Positions 8,918 to 17,480 are shown, numbered from the stretch's first letter. The stretch is 64,000 nucleotides of DNA from Acidobacteriota bacterium (GCA_020637335.1 JACJWC010000014.1:1-64000), one strand, 5' to 3'. Translations and numbers: made by a program. Notes: generated from the sequence alone by a model not told the origin.

Positions 8918-9670
8918 ATGAAAAAAGATCACTTTTCACAACAATCAGATTTGTATTTAAAGTATCGTCCGGGTTATCCCACAGCGCTTTTTGAGCGCAT
9001 TGCCGATCAGGCGCCTAACCGGTTCCGAGCGGTCGATTTGGCCACAGGCAACGGTCAGGCGGCGGTCGGGCTTGCCGCTCATTTTGAGGAAGTTGTAGCT
9101 CTGGATGGAAGTGCAGGTCAAATCCAGCAGGCGATTGCCCATCCGAAAATTCGCTATGGTGTGGCACCAGCGGAGAAGACAGGTCTCCCAGACTGTTCTG
9201 CGTCGGTCGTTACGGTAGCCCAAGCCCTGCATTGGTTTGACCTGCCCACTTTTTGGCCAGAACTGGATCGGATCCTCATGCCTAAGGGCATTTTTGTGGC
9301 CTGGTCTTATGCCTTAATGGAAATTTCAGCGCAAATTGATTCGATTTGGCTGCATTTTTACCGTGAAACCCTGAAAGATACGTGGCCTGCGGATCGAGCG
9401 CATGTGGAAGAAGGTTACAAAAACCTGGGCCTGCCCAACTGGTTGGCGCAATGGTCTGGCTTTGAATTAATCGAATCCTGGACGCGCGAACAATTTACAG
9501 GCTATGTGCGCACGTGGTCCGGGGTAAAACGCTTCCAACAGCAATTTGGAACGGACCCAAGTCTTGAGTTAGATGCCGAATTGGCTTCCGTTTGGCCAGA
9601 TGGTGATCGCAAAACCATTCGCTGGCCATTAAATGTTTTCTGGGGCTGTCCTAAGGTCCAGAGCAGCTGA
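8918..9670 (+). CDS. Class I SAM-dependent methyltransferase
   Basis: 250-aa Rossmann-fold methyltransferase of the type-11 kind. The SAM-binding motif I is VDLATGNGQAAVGLA near residues 42-56, followed by the acidic VVALDGS end of strand 2 and ALHWFD in motif IV. It resembles yeast TMT1/UbiE-like small-molecule methyltransferases, but the substrate cannot be read from sequence. Transcribed divergently from the kinase; its 3' end overlaps the M28 peptidase gene tail-to-tail by 20 bases. Confidence 0.85.
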   Translation: MKKDHFSQQSDLYLKYRPGYPTALFERIADQAPNRFRAVDLATGNGQAAVGLAAHFEEVVALDGSAGQIQQAIAHPKIRYGVAPAEKTGLPDCSASVVTVAQALHWFDLPTFWPELDRILMPKGIFVAWSYALMEISAQIDSIWLHFYRETLKDTWPADRAHVEEGYKNLGLPNWLAQWSGFELIESWTREQFTGYVRTWSGVKRFQQQFGTDPSLELDAELASVWPDGDRKTIRWPLNVFWGCPKVQSS

Positions 9671-11042
9671 AGTTCAGCAAATCCAGAATGTCAATCGCGC
9701 CATTGCCATTGAGGTCCGGTGGTGTTTGTTGACTTGCTGTCTCGCCCCAATAGGCCACCAAATCGACCAGGGTGAGGCTGGGAATTCCCGCCCACATGGC
9801 GAGAGTAGCCACATTCATCTTGATCGTCTCGCGGCCCATATCGATGCTGATTTTGTCAATCGTGTCAGTTGTGCGGTGGTAGGACGGGTAGGTTTCATAA
9901 TCGTTTTCAATGGTTAAAAGAGCCGGCATGCTGCGATTGATGAAGGGCATGTGATCCGACCCAAAAGGATTCAGGCTCGTTACAATCCGCAGGCTGGTAT
10001 AGGCCTGCGCAGCCTGTGTGAAATCGGCAATCATGAACTCGTTGCTGACACTGGTTTCCAGAAGGCAATCCAAATCGGCATCTCCGGTATAGGCAATCAT
10101 GTCCATGATCATGACCCCTTTAACTTTGCTTTTATTGCCATCGGCCACAATCTGGCTCGCTTGGGCCAGGCTGCCGTACAAGCCTTGTTCTTCTCCTGAA
10201 TAACATACAAAAATGACAGTTGCTTCCGGGCGATTTTCAGAAAAAATGCGCGCCATTTCCAATACTGCGGCCGTGCCGCTGGCATTGTCCTCGGCTCCCG
10301 GCGCAGCGGTACTGGCCGATTGCGACGTAGAATCGTAGTGAGCGCCAACGATATACCAATCGTCCGGTCGAATCGTGCCGTTCAGGACAGCGACGACGTT
10401 GTAACCCGTAGTTCCCCCAATTTGAAAGCTCGGGGTCGAAACGGCCAGGCCGGGCATGGCCTGAAATTGGGAAACCAACCAATCGCGGGCTTCAAGGTTT
10501 TGCGCGTGAAAGGACCAGCGATTCCAGCCCGCTAACGTTGCAACGTCCTGATACCAGCGTTGGTCATCAACTCGATCGACCATGTCCTGAACACTGCAAC
10601 AGGCGAACCGAAACGTAGCGGGATAATGGTTGACACCCAAACCGGCAACCACCTTGTTGCGGAAATCGGATGCCGGGCGAATCGTGTCGCCTTGATGACA
10701 GCTAAGGTCCTTGTTCTGCTTTTCGTTCCGCAGAGGGAACGGAGCATAGACCAGGGTCATTCTACCCATTCTGGTGATGGTGGTTCCCGATTGGATGCTA
10801 CCCTCGCTGATAAAAAAATCTTCAATTCGGGATTCCATGGGTAAGTTGCTGACGGACCAATCCCCTGCCCAGGTCATTTGCGGGTCCAGGCCAACAAACA
10901 ACTGGTCTTCGCATTCGATCCACCAGTTAATCTTCTGTTCGGCTTTGAGCGACTGCAATAATTCAGGTCCTAATTGGCGGATGTCAACCAGTGCAAGTCT
11001 TTCGGGCTCCTGAAATAGAAAAAAACTTAAAAGTACCAGCAT
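9651..11042 (-). CDS. Secreted M28 family zinc peptidase with dockerin-like C-terminus
   Basis: 463-aa exported aminopeptidase-type protein. It begins with a hydrophobic signal (MLVLLSFFLF), then about 190 unassigned residues, then the M28 domain with the zinc and catalytic residues: HYD (about H235), AEDNASG (D about 252), SGEEQGLYGS, MDMIAYTGD and YHRTTDT (H about 389). The extreme C-terminus, DLNGNGAIDILDLLNF, matches a single dockerin/EF-hand calcium loop. The ATG at 11042 is preferred over an upstream GTG at 11048, since GAGGTG lies five bases before it. It may act on peptides outside the cell; dockerin-like tails in such bacteria need not imply cellulosomes. Confidence 0.88.
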   Translation of the reverse strand: MLVLLSFFLFQEPERLALVDIRQLGPELLQSLKAEQKINWWIECEDQLFVGLDPQMTWAGDWSVSNLPMESRIEDFFISEGSIQSGTTITRMGRMTLVYAPFPLRNEKQNKDLSCHQGDTIRPASDFRNKVVAGLGVNHYPATFRFACCSVQDMVDRVDDQRWYQDVATLAGWNRWSFHAQNLEARDWLVSQFQAMPGLAVSTPSFQIGGTTGYNVVAVLNGTIRPDDWYIVGAHYDSTSQSASTAAPGAEDNASGTAAVLEMARIFSENRPEATVIFVCYSGEEQGLYGSLAQASQIVADGNKSKVKGVMIMDMIAYTGDADLDCLLETSVSNEFMIADFTQAAQAYTSLRIVTSLNPFGSDHMPFINRSMPALLTIENDYETYPSYHRTTDTIDKISIDMGRETIKMNVATLAMWAGIPSLTLVDLVAYWGETASQQTPPDLNGNGAIDILDLLNFSCSGP

Positions 11043-11051
11043 GGTCACACC

Positions 11052-12341
11052 TCAAGCGGGTTCATTGGTGGGTTCGAGCACGTCCATGAAGGCAGAAACC
11101 GAAAAAACGGCTTTGCCGGGACCCGGTTGACCGTAACCCGGAGGCGGTTGATGTCCATAGTGATGAAAAATTTCACGCCAGCGCAGCAGTAATTTGGCGA
11201 AATAGGCCAAAGGCGGTGCCGGTTGAGGCCCCAGCGCTGCCAGGGGCTCCGGACACCAAGTGGTGAAACGCGGCACGATGCCCCTGGACATGAACCAATC
11301 CAGCCCTTCCGCTGTGTGGTCGATGGCCCGATCCACATCCGAAAAGCCGCAAACCGTGTTCATCTCCACTCCGCCAACAAAGTTGGGAATCACATTGGGC
11401 GCGCCGAATACCTGGGCCGATTCGACCACCCGGTTAATCCACCGCTCAAAACCAATAACGCGTGTTTTGCCCGGGCAAATTTTGCTGAACAGCTCCTCAC
11501 CCCAAACTTCGTAATTGGGATGATAGATTTGGACACCTGCATCCTTTAAACGCTGGCAATCCTGAACTTCAAACGCTTGAACTACGGCTTTGGAAATCCA
11601 GCGTTTTGGGAATCGGGCTTCAATAGCCTCCACGTAGCGGACATAGAAATCGACCTCGTGGGTGCCCTGAAGATCGGTAATGATACTGCCGCCAGTCAAG
11701 GTGTAGGCTTTCGCTTTGGTGTCCAATCGGTCAATGTGACCCAACGCCTCCACAATTTCCTCTGGGTCCTTGATGCCGGTATAAGGTTTTCCGGCCTTGC
11801 GTTGCTGGACAAAATTGCGGTTGATATCACAGAACTGACACTGCTCATCCTTGTTGAAGTACTGGCACATGCGGTACGCCGTCAGGTAAATCAGGTAACC
11901 CCATTCCAAAACGGGCGTCATTTCACCCATCGGTTTGCCCGATTTCAATTTCTCAAAATAAAAATCAGGAAGGGGGTGGTATTCCACATCGGCCAGGATT
12001 TGGCCCTCGCATGAAAGGCGCAATTGGTTGTCTTGAATGTCGACCAAATAAGGGGAAAGAGGATTGATCCGCACCGAAATAACGGTCGGCCTTAAATTGA
12101 GATTCCCGCCCGAAATGCGGATTTCTTCAGGCACCCGGCGGTGCTCCTCGGCTTGCATTTTTTTAATTTCGACCAGGTCAAAACTGAAAATGAAATAGTC
12201 TTTGGGTTTAAAGGCGGACAGGCTCATGGCCGCTTCACTAAACCGCAAGCCGAGCCGCAAGATATCTTGTTTAACCAAAGCCTCCGGCGGAAGCGCCTGA
12301 AATTGCTCAACATGCTGGATTAATTCAGAAAACGCATTCAT
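11052..12341 (-). CDS. Radical SAM protein with CX8CX2C cluster motif, coupled to mqnC
   Basis: 429-aa radical SAM enzyme. The three cysteines for the 4Fe-4S cluster are C159, C168 and C171 (MCQYFNKDEQCQFCD), a CX8CX2C spacing rather than the usual CX3CX2C; TLTGGS is the likely glycine-rich SAM contact. A 150-residue N-terminal extension of unknown fold precedes it. The ATG overlaps the last codon of mqnC in ATGA, so the two are translationally coupled, and AAGGTG precedes the start. It is not MqnE or CofH by motif. A role in futalosine-route menaquinone synthesis or quinone modification is inferred from context only. Confidence 0.8.
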   Translation of the reverse strand: MNAFSELIQHVEQFQALPPEALVKQDILRLGLRFSEAAMSLSAFKPKDYFIFSFDLVEIKKMQAEEHRRVPEEIRISGGNLNLRPTVISVRINPLSPYLVDIQDNQLRLSCEGQILADVEYHPLPDFYFEKLKSGKPMGEMTPVLEWGYLIYLTAYRMCQYFNKDEQCQFCDINRNFVQQRKAGKPYTGIKDPEEIVEALGHIDRLDTKAKAYTLTGGSIITDLQGTHEVDFYVRYVEAIEARFPKRWISKAVVQAFEVQDCQRLKDAGVQIYHPNYEVWGEELFSKICPGKTRVIGFERWINRVVESAQVFGAPNVIPNFVGGVEMNTVCGFSDVDRAIDHTAEGLDWFMSRGIVPRFTTWCPEPLAALGPQPAPPLAYFAKLLLRWREIFHHYGHQPPPGYGQPGPGKAVFSVSAFMDVLEPTNEPA

Positions 12342-13426
12342 GGCGCACCTTGTAAGACATTGGGATGAAATCGATTGGCTGGGTTTTTTGCAATAAAGCG
12401 ATAGTGGGGTTCAAAGCCTTCCTTGCGACAGGCAGCCAATACAGCCTGAACGTCGCGATTAATGGTTGCCCCGGCCAACTGAGTGACTTGGTCCTCTATT
12501 GGCACATCAAAGTCATCCGCTCCGTAATGCAAACCATGCAGGGCATTTTCGTTTTGGGTCAGAACCGAGGTTCGAATATGGCGAACGTTATCGAGAAATA
12601 GACGCGAAATAGCCAGATGACGCCAATAGGCTTCCGGGCCCAGTTCTTGGCCGCCCAACTCGGTGTTATCGGGTTTGTAGGTCCAACTCAATAGGCTGAA
12701 CAAACCATTCGTCTCATCTTGTAGTTTGCGTACTCGGCTCAGATGTTCAACCCGCTCTTCCAGGGTCTCGTCGAAGCCAATTACCATGGTCGCCGTGGTG
12801 TTGAGACCGGCACGGATAATGGCTGCCTGGGCATCCATATAATCGTCGGCCGTATATTTTTGAGGGCTGTGGCGTTCGCGGAAGGCATTGGTCAAAATTT
12901 CTGCGCCGCCACCTGTTATCCAGCGCACACCCGCGGCTTTTAGACGCCCTGCTGCGGTTTCGTAGTCCAGGCGACTTAATTTGGCGATGTACATCAATTC
13001 CGCAACGGTAAGGCCATAAAACTCGACTGAATCGCCAAAGCGAGCGCGAATCTTTGAAAACAGTTCCTCGTACCATTCGATTTTGAGCTTGGGATTAAAC
13101 CCGCCGTTAAACCCGACAAAATCTCCACCTAAGCCGACTAACTCTTCAATCTTGTCGAAGATTTGTTGTTGGCTGAGCACATAACCCTCGGGCGATTTAG
13201 GCAAGCGATAAAAGGCGCAATAGTCGCATAAAGCTACACAGATATTGGTGTAATTAATGATCCGCATTACCAGATAAGTTGCCTGATTTGGCGGATGGAA
13301 ACGATTGCGAACCGTGGTGGCCCATTGCCGCAAATCTTGCATTTCAGCCTTTTGGTAGAGCCAAAGGGCTTCCTGTTCAGAAATTCGCTCCTGATTGTGG
13401 ACCTTTTGGTTGATCTGTTCGCGCAT
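12338..13426 (-). CDS. mqnC: Cyclic dehypoxanthine futalosine synthase
   Basis: Radical SAM enzyme that converts dehypoxanthine futalosine to its cyclic form in the futalosine pathway of menaquinone synthesis. The 362-aa protein has the family cluster motif INYTNICVALCDYCAFYR with C63, C67 and C70 (CX3CX2C), GGFNPKL after strand 1, and a CofH/MqnC-type C-terminus (NFxAGATI-like QLAGATIN). The start at 13426 has GGGAGGT five bases upstream. It is followed with a 4-base overlap by a second radical SAM gene. MqnE/MqnC assignments are sometimes swapped; length and the CAFYR context favour MqnC. Confidence 0.88.
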   Translation of the reverse strand: MREQINQKVHNQERISEQEALWLYQKAEMQDLRQWATTVRNRFHPPNQATYLVMRIINYTNICVALCDYCAFYRLPKSPEGYVLSQQQIFDKIEELVGLGGDFVGFNGGFNPKLKIEWYEELFSKIRARFGDSVEFYGLTVAELMYIAKLSRLDYETAAGRLKAAGVRWITGGGAEILTNAFRERHSPQKYTADDYMDAQAAIIRAGLNTTATMVIGFDETLEERVEHLSRVRKLQDETNGLFSLLSWTYKPDNTELGGQELGPEAYWRHLAISRLFLDNVRHIRTSVLTQNENALHGLHYGADDFDVPIEDQVTQLAGATINRDVQAVLAACRKEGFEPHYRFIAKNPANRFHPNVLQGAP

Positions 13427-13473
13427 ACGGACCTCCCGCGCAAAGTATAGTACACGCGGACGGGTGTTCTGGC

Positions 13474-14709
13474 CTAAATCACCATTTTGTCATTTTGAGC
13501 GGCCGCCGCCTTTTTCCGAGTGTTTTTGCGGTCCATCCAGAAAATTCCTGCGGAACAAAGTAACCCGAATGGACCCAAAACGTACCAAACGCTGTCTGGG
13601 CTGAAGCGCTGGTACAAATAGGAACCCAAGGCTGGGCCAGCTAATAAACTGATACTGAAGGTGGAGGTGAACCAGCCCATGTACAGGCCGCGCCCCTTTT
13701 TGGGGGCATGACTGGCCGCAAAGCTTGCCGCTGCAGGCGCCGCAAATATCTCGCCTAACGTCCAGATAAACACCAGGGATAAAGCCCACCCAAAGCTGCG
13801 GTTTAATGGCAGTAAGCCGAAACCCAAGGCGACCAATGCCAAACCAAAAGCCATCATCTTCAGGCTCGAAAGATGTTCCCACTTTTTGATCAATGCCATT
13901 TCAAATGCGACGATCAGTAAACCGTTGAGCGCCATGAAATTACCGAAAGTGCGGGCTGAGAGCTGGACCTGCTCCTTTAAATAAATCGGATAAGCGGCAA
14001 AAAACTGAAAAATGACCAATCCCAAGGCAAAATAACAGGCTAGAAAAAACAGGTATGGCTTGTCGCGCCAAGGCACACGTTTGATCACTGTTTCGGATGG
14101 ATTGTTGTCGCTGTGGCTGGGCGTCTGAAGATTTCGAAAAAATATCGGAATAGCCAACGCCGCCAACAAACACGTCAGTGCATCCATCCGGAATGCCCAG
14201 GCATAACCAAATTGGACCATGTAACCCCCGATGGCGGGTCCAATTGACGTGCCAAAATTAATGGCTAATCGATTCAATCCAAAAGCGCGGGGATATAAAT
14301 CGACCGGGCAGAAGCTGCTCAGGGCGGCCACATTGGCGGGTCGGAACAGCTCCGTCACGATGCCCAACAGGCCGATGAATAGGGCCAGGTTGTGGTAGCT
14401 GTGAATAAATTCGAGGAATAAAAGCAGGCTGGCGGAGAGGATCAAGCTGATCATTTGCACACGCAAAGCGGAAACGCGATCGCACAGCCAACCACCGAAT
14501 AAAGTACCCAAGATGGCGCCACATCCGTACAAGGTCAACAAACTGCCCGCTTGAATGGGGGTGAACCCGAGTTTTTGGGTTGTGTAAAGCGAGAGGAACA
14601 CCAGGACCAAACTGCCAGAACGATTGATGAACATGACGCAGGACAATAACCAGATCGCGGGCGGTAACCCGCGAAAGGCAGATTGGTAATGGCGGAACAA
14701 GCGACGCAT
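13474..14709 (-). CDS. MFS transporter, drug-exporter type
   Basis: About 411-aa major facilitator with twelve hydrophobic helices. The loop 2-3 signature appears as GTLFGGWLCDRVSALRVQ, and loop 8-9 region as MALIKKWEHLSSLKMM, resembling MdtH-like exporters. A basic tail ends the protein. The ATG at 14709 is chosen; a TTG at 14724 would add five residues. It stands alone between mqnC and the DUF2892 gene, and is divergent from the latter. Substrate unknown. Confidence 0.85.
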   Translation of the reverse strand: MRRLFRHYQSAFRGLPPAIWLLSCVMFINRSGSLVLVFLSLYTTQKLGFTPIQAGSLLTLYGCGAILGTLFGGWLCDRVSALRVQMISLILSASLLLFLEFIHSYHNLALFIGLLGIVTELFRPANVAALSSFCPVDLYPRAFGLNRLAINFGTSIGPAIGGYMVQFGYAWAFRMDALTCLLAALAIPIFFRNLQTPSHSDNNPSETVIKRVPWRDKPYLFFLACYFALGLVIFQFFAAYPIYLKEQVQLSARTFGNFMALNGLLIVAFEMALIKKWEHLSSLKMMAFGLALVALGFGLLPLNRSFGWALSLVFIWTLGEIFAAPAAASFAASHAPKKGRGLYMGWFTSTFSISLLAGPALGSYLYQRFSPDSVWYVLGPFGLLCSAGIFWMDRKNTRKKAAAAQNDKMVI

Positions 14710-14808
14710 ACCCCATCCAAACAAAGGGTGGAAAAAGCCTTGAGCCGTGTGACAGGCGACCCGAAAAGAATTATAGCGAGAAGCGACATCAAAGCCGAAT
14801 TAAACTGA

Positions 14809-14837
14809 TTGACTATTTAACCAATAAGTTATATAAC
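14809..14837 (+). promoter_or_regulatory. Sigma70-type promoter for the DUF2892 gene
   Basis: TTGACT (14809-14814) and TATAAC (14832-14837) are separated by exactly 17 bases and match 5 of 6 consensus positions each. The leader to the ATG at 14859 is short and contains AAGGAGGT. The -10 lies within a small palindrome GTTATATAAC, which could also serve a regulator. Confidence 0.6.
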
Positions 14838-14858
14838 CGTATTGTGCAAGGAGGTCTT

Positions 14859-15047
14859 ATGAAATTGCATGCTGCGCTTCGTCTCTTGGCCGGAACTATG
14901 GTTCTGCTCAGTCTTGTTCTGGGGTTGACCGTTCACCGCGCCTTTTTTTTCCTGACCGGGTTCGTTGCCCTGAACTTGATCCAATCGGCCTTTACCAATG
15001 CGTGTCCGGCCATGACCATCATGCGTAAATTGGGGATTAAGGAATAA
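14859..15047 (+). CDS. DUF2892 (YgaP-type) small membrane protein
   Basis: 62-aa protein with two membrane helices (about residues 5-22 and 28-45), matching the DUF2892 family found alone or fused to rhodanese (E. coli YgaP). The helix-2 pattern FFLTGFVALNLIQSAFT and the CPAMTIMRKLG end are typical. AGGAGGT lies four bases upstream of the ATG at 14859. It has its own promoter. Such proteins often accompany sulfur or redox stress functions; here no such neighbour is present. Confidence 0.82.
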   Translation: MKLHAALRLLAGTMVLLSLVLGLTVHRAFFFLTGFVALNLIQSAFTNACPAMTIMRKLGIKE

Positions 15048-15090
15048 TTTGGAGTTCCTTTAAGCTGGGGCGGGAACGCGTCTCGATTGG

Positions 15091-15152
15091 AACAGATCCG
15101 CTAAGGCCTTTGTGTTGGATTTTGCCGTTTTCACTGCAAAAACGGATCTGTT
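15091..15152 (+). other. Inverted repeat in the DUF2892-MATE intergenic region
   Basis: AACAGATCCG (15091-15100) and CGGATCTGTT (15143-15152) are perfect 10-base complements 42 bases apart. A nested hairpin CCGTTTT/AAAACGG (15125-15145) competes for part of the right arm. No T-tract follows directly, so it is not a classic terminator. It could be an RNA fold or a protein site; nothing else shows its role. Confidence 0.35.
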
Positions 15153-15258
15153 ACCCTATTTTTACTTGTTTGTTCTGTATGTTTTTGTTTAACTGCATGG
15201 ACCTTGAATGGATGAGGTGTGAATATGTTAGAACCCAAAATGATGATTGAGCGTGTAA

Positions 15259-15375
15259 CGTTCCGGGTTCGAACGGGCTCCTTTAGCAAATAAATTTTGC
15301 TTTCGGTGCAATTCAACCTTATCGGGAGCTGAATTTTAAGGGCTCCCCAGCCCGTGTACTGATGTTGGTGCACGG
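15259..15375 (+). ncRNA. Possible structured leader (riboswitch-like) upstream of the MATE gene
   Basis: By eye the RNA can form a three-way junction: P1 ACGGGCT (15273-15279) with AGCCCGT (15349-15355), P2 AGCAAA (15285-15290) with TTTGCT (15296-15301), and P3 GGGAGC (15324-15329) with GCTCCC (15342-15347). Two rival hairpins, CGTTC/GAACG (15259-15275) and CCGTG/CACGG (15352-15375), each use one strand of P1 and so exclude it. The ribosome site GGAG at 15386-15389 follows. No known riboswitch class was recognised. The 350-base gap 15048-15396 holds no convincing gene. Confidence 0.3.
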
Positions 15376-15396
15376 CCTCTATTTTGGAGTTTCAAG

Positions 15397-16809
15397 GTGT
15401 TTCAGAAAAAAACTGACTCGCGTTTACGGCGAGTCTGGTCGCTTATTCGTCTAGCGTTGTCTGGGCAAGAACTGGATTTTACGCAAGGTGATTTAAAAAA
15501 AGGAATTTGGATTCTGGCCATTCCCATGGTGTTGGAAATGGTGCTGGAGTCGGTTTTTGCATTGGTCGATGTGATTTGGGTCTCGCGATTGGGCGCGGCT
15601 CAGGTCGCCGTTGTGGGCCTTACGGAGTCCATTAACACGTTGGTCTACGCATTGGGGATTGGTTTGAGCATGGGCACCACCGCAATGGTTTCCCGGCGAA
15701 TCGGCGAGAAGGATAAGCAAGGTGCTCAGCGTGCGGCCAGTCAGGCGATTTGGTTGGGCGTGCTGGCCAGTTTGCCGATTATGCTGCTGGGACTGTTTGG
15801 CGCCCGCTGGGTTTTGGGCCTAATGGGTGCCGAACCCGAGGTGGTTGAAGTGGGATTGGGTTATACCCAGTGGCTGCTGGGCGGGAACCTGTGCATCATC
15901 CAACTGTTTATCATCAATGCCATCTTCAGAGGCGCTGGCGATCCCTCCTTGGCCATGCGTTCCCTGTGGTTCGCCAATGGCCTGAACCTGATTTTGGATC
16001 CATGTCTGATCTTCGGCTGGGGCCCGTTTCCTGAATTGGGTGTTACTGGCGCTGCAGTTGCGACCAATGTTGGTCGTGCAGCTGGCGTGCTGTTCCAGCT
16101 CACGCTTCTGATGCGCGGTCGCGGTCGTTTGGCGCTCAAATGGAAGGACTGGGCCTGGAAACCCAAAGTGATGTCGCGCCTGGCCCAGCTCAGTGCGGGC
16201 GGCATAGGTCAGTTTCTGGTGGCGACATCGAGTTGGGTTTTTCTGGTTCGGATCAGTGCGCAATTTGGTTCGGAAGCCCTAGCCGGTTATACGATTGGTA
16301 TTCGCGTTTTGATGTTTACCTTGTTGCCGGCCTGGGGCTTCAGCAATGCGGCAGCGACCTTGGTTGGCCAGAACCTGGGTGCTGGTCAACCCGATCGTGC
16401 CGAGAAAGCCGTCTGGATGACAGGGAAAATCAATACCGTCTTCATGCTCACGGTCGGTTTGATCTTCTTTCTGGCCGCGGAACCGATCGCTGCCCTTTTC
16501 CAGGTGGAGGAACCGGTGGCGCAGGTAGCAGCCGATTGTCTGCGCTGGATCAGTTTGGGCTATCCCTTTTACGGTTTGGGCATGGTCTTGGTACAAGCCT
16601 TTAACGGGGCAGGTGACACCTTAAAGCCAACCTATCTCAATCTGATCTGTTTTTGGGCGATCGAAATCCCCTTGGCCTATCTCCTGGCTTTACCGCTCGG
16701 TCTGGGACCTTTGGGCGTTTTCCTGGCAATCGCAAGTTGCGAATCGCTTATGACGGTGTTCGCCTGGTTAGTGTTCCGTCGCGGAACCTGGAAACACATC
16801 CAGGTCTAG
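15397..16809 (+). CDS. MATE family multidrug/metabolite exporter
   Basis: 470-aa MATE-fold transporter with twelve helices. Family features seen are IWILAIPMVLEMVLESVFALVD, NAIFRGAGDPSLAM in the N-lobe and its repeat VLVQAFNGAGDTLKPTY in the C-lobe, plus AAATLVGQNLGAGQPDRAE. It should expel cationic drugs or metabolites in exchange for Na+ or H+. The GTG at 15397 has GGAG seven bases upstream. A long, possibly structured leader precedes it and a strong terminator follows, so it is a single-gene unit. Confidence 0.93.
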   Translation: MFQKKTDSRLRRVWSLIRLALSGQELDFTQGDLKKGIWILAIPMVLEMVLESVFALVDVIWVSRLGAAQVAVVGLTESINTLVYALGIGLSMGTTAMVSRRIGEKDKQGAQRAASQAIWLGVLASLPIMLLGLFGARWVLGLMGAEPEVVEVGLGYTQWLLGGNLCIIQLFIINAIFRGAGDPSLAMRSLWFANGLNLILDPCLIFGWGPFPELGVTGAAVATNVGRAAGVLFQLTLLMRGRGRLALKWKDWAWKPKVMSRLAQLSAGGIGQFLVATSSWVFLVRISAQFGSEALAGYTIGIRVLMFTLLPAWGFSNAAATLVGQNLGAGQPDRAEKAVWMTGKINTVFMLTVGLIFFLAAEPIAALFQVEEPVAQVAADCLRWISLGYPFYGLGMVLVQAFNGAGDTLKPTYLNLICFWAIEIPLAYLLALPLGLGPLGVFLAIASCESLMTVFAWLVFRRGTWKHIQV

Positions 16810-16814
16810 TATCC

Positions 16815-16845
16815 AAATGGGCCCTTGCGGGGGCCCATTTTTTTT
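16815..16845 (+). terminator. Rho-independent terminator after the MATE gene
   Basis: A perfect 10-bp stem, AAATGGGCCC (16815-16824) with GGGCCCATTT (16831-16840), encloses a 6-base loop and runs into eight consecutive T residues (16838-16845). It starts six bases after the MATE stop codon. Confidence 0.92.
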
Positions 16846-17020
16846 ATGGGTTTTGCCTTTTTTGGGCATAAGTGTGTTCATTTTGCCCAATCTAAGGTTT
16901 ATCGCGCTTGTTTTTTTTGGCATAATTGTGCGAAAGTGCTGTTTTGTGTGTTTAGAAACAGAATATCTTGTATTATTGAATTAATTTGATACTACATTTA
17001 GGTATCTCCCGGAGGGTCAC

Positions 17021-17425
17021 GTGCGAAACATCCTCATAGCAGACTCAGCTTCGATCGTCCAATTTGTGTTGGACCGCATTTTGGGAAAGGAAGGCTACGT
17101 GGTCCATTACACCAAACACCCCCGGGATTTTGTGCAACAGGTCCAATCGGTCCAGCCTGACTTGATTTTCCTGGAAGCAGAAATTGGCGGTGGTCGCGGC
17201 TATCGGATCTGTGAGTATCTGGCTCGTCGGCCCGAAACCAAAGGGATTCCAATCGTATTAACCACCCGGGTGGCTGATCCGGACCAGTATGATTTCAATC
17301 ATTGGCCCGGCGTGATAAAGGTATTGCGCAAACCCTTATCGTCCCAACAAGTGCTGGAAGTGGTGCAGCAACTGCCTGAGCGGCGGGAAATGAGCGGGGA
17401 AGATCGCGAATCCGAGGCCATGTGA
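17021..17425 (+). CDS. Single-domain response regulator lacking the phospho-aspartate
   Basis: 134-aa receiver-fold protein. The acceptor position after strand 3 reads FLEAEIGGG, with E52 in place of the usual Asp; the acidic pair near the N-terminus is reduced to ADSAS (D8). The switch threonine (VLTT, T81/T82) and the conserved lysine K104 in LRKPLS remain. It is therefore unlikely to be switched by phosphate in the ordinary way and may be locked in an active-like state or act as a binding module. A GTG start follows GGAGGG. No output domain. It lies alone between the MATE and dehydratase genes. Confidence 0.82.
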   Translation: MRNILIADSASIVQFVLDRILGKEGYVVHYTKHPRDFVQQVQSVQPDLIFLEAEIGGGRGYRICEYLARRPETKGIPIVLTTRVADPDQYDFNHWPGVIKVLRKPLSSQQVLEVVQQLPERREMSGEDRESEAM

Positions 17426-17480
17426 TTCCATTTTGAATCATCCCGGTTAGAATGGGGCCGTCTCTTTTTGAGGAGGATCC

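Noticed and set aside
15265..15274. GGTTCGAAC resembling a tRNA T-loop
   Set aside because: The flanking bases (CCGG and GGGC) do not form a 5-bp T-stem, and no acceptor or anticodon arm fits upstream.
16918..16931. Sigma54-like TGGCAT...TGC before the receiver gene
   Set aside because: Only 9 bases lie between GG and GC rather than the required 10, and no nearby enhancer-binding protein gene supports it.
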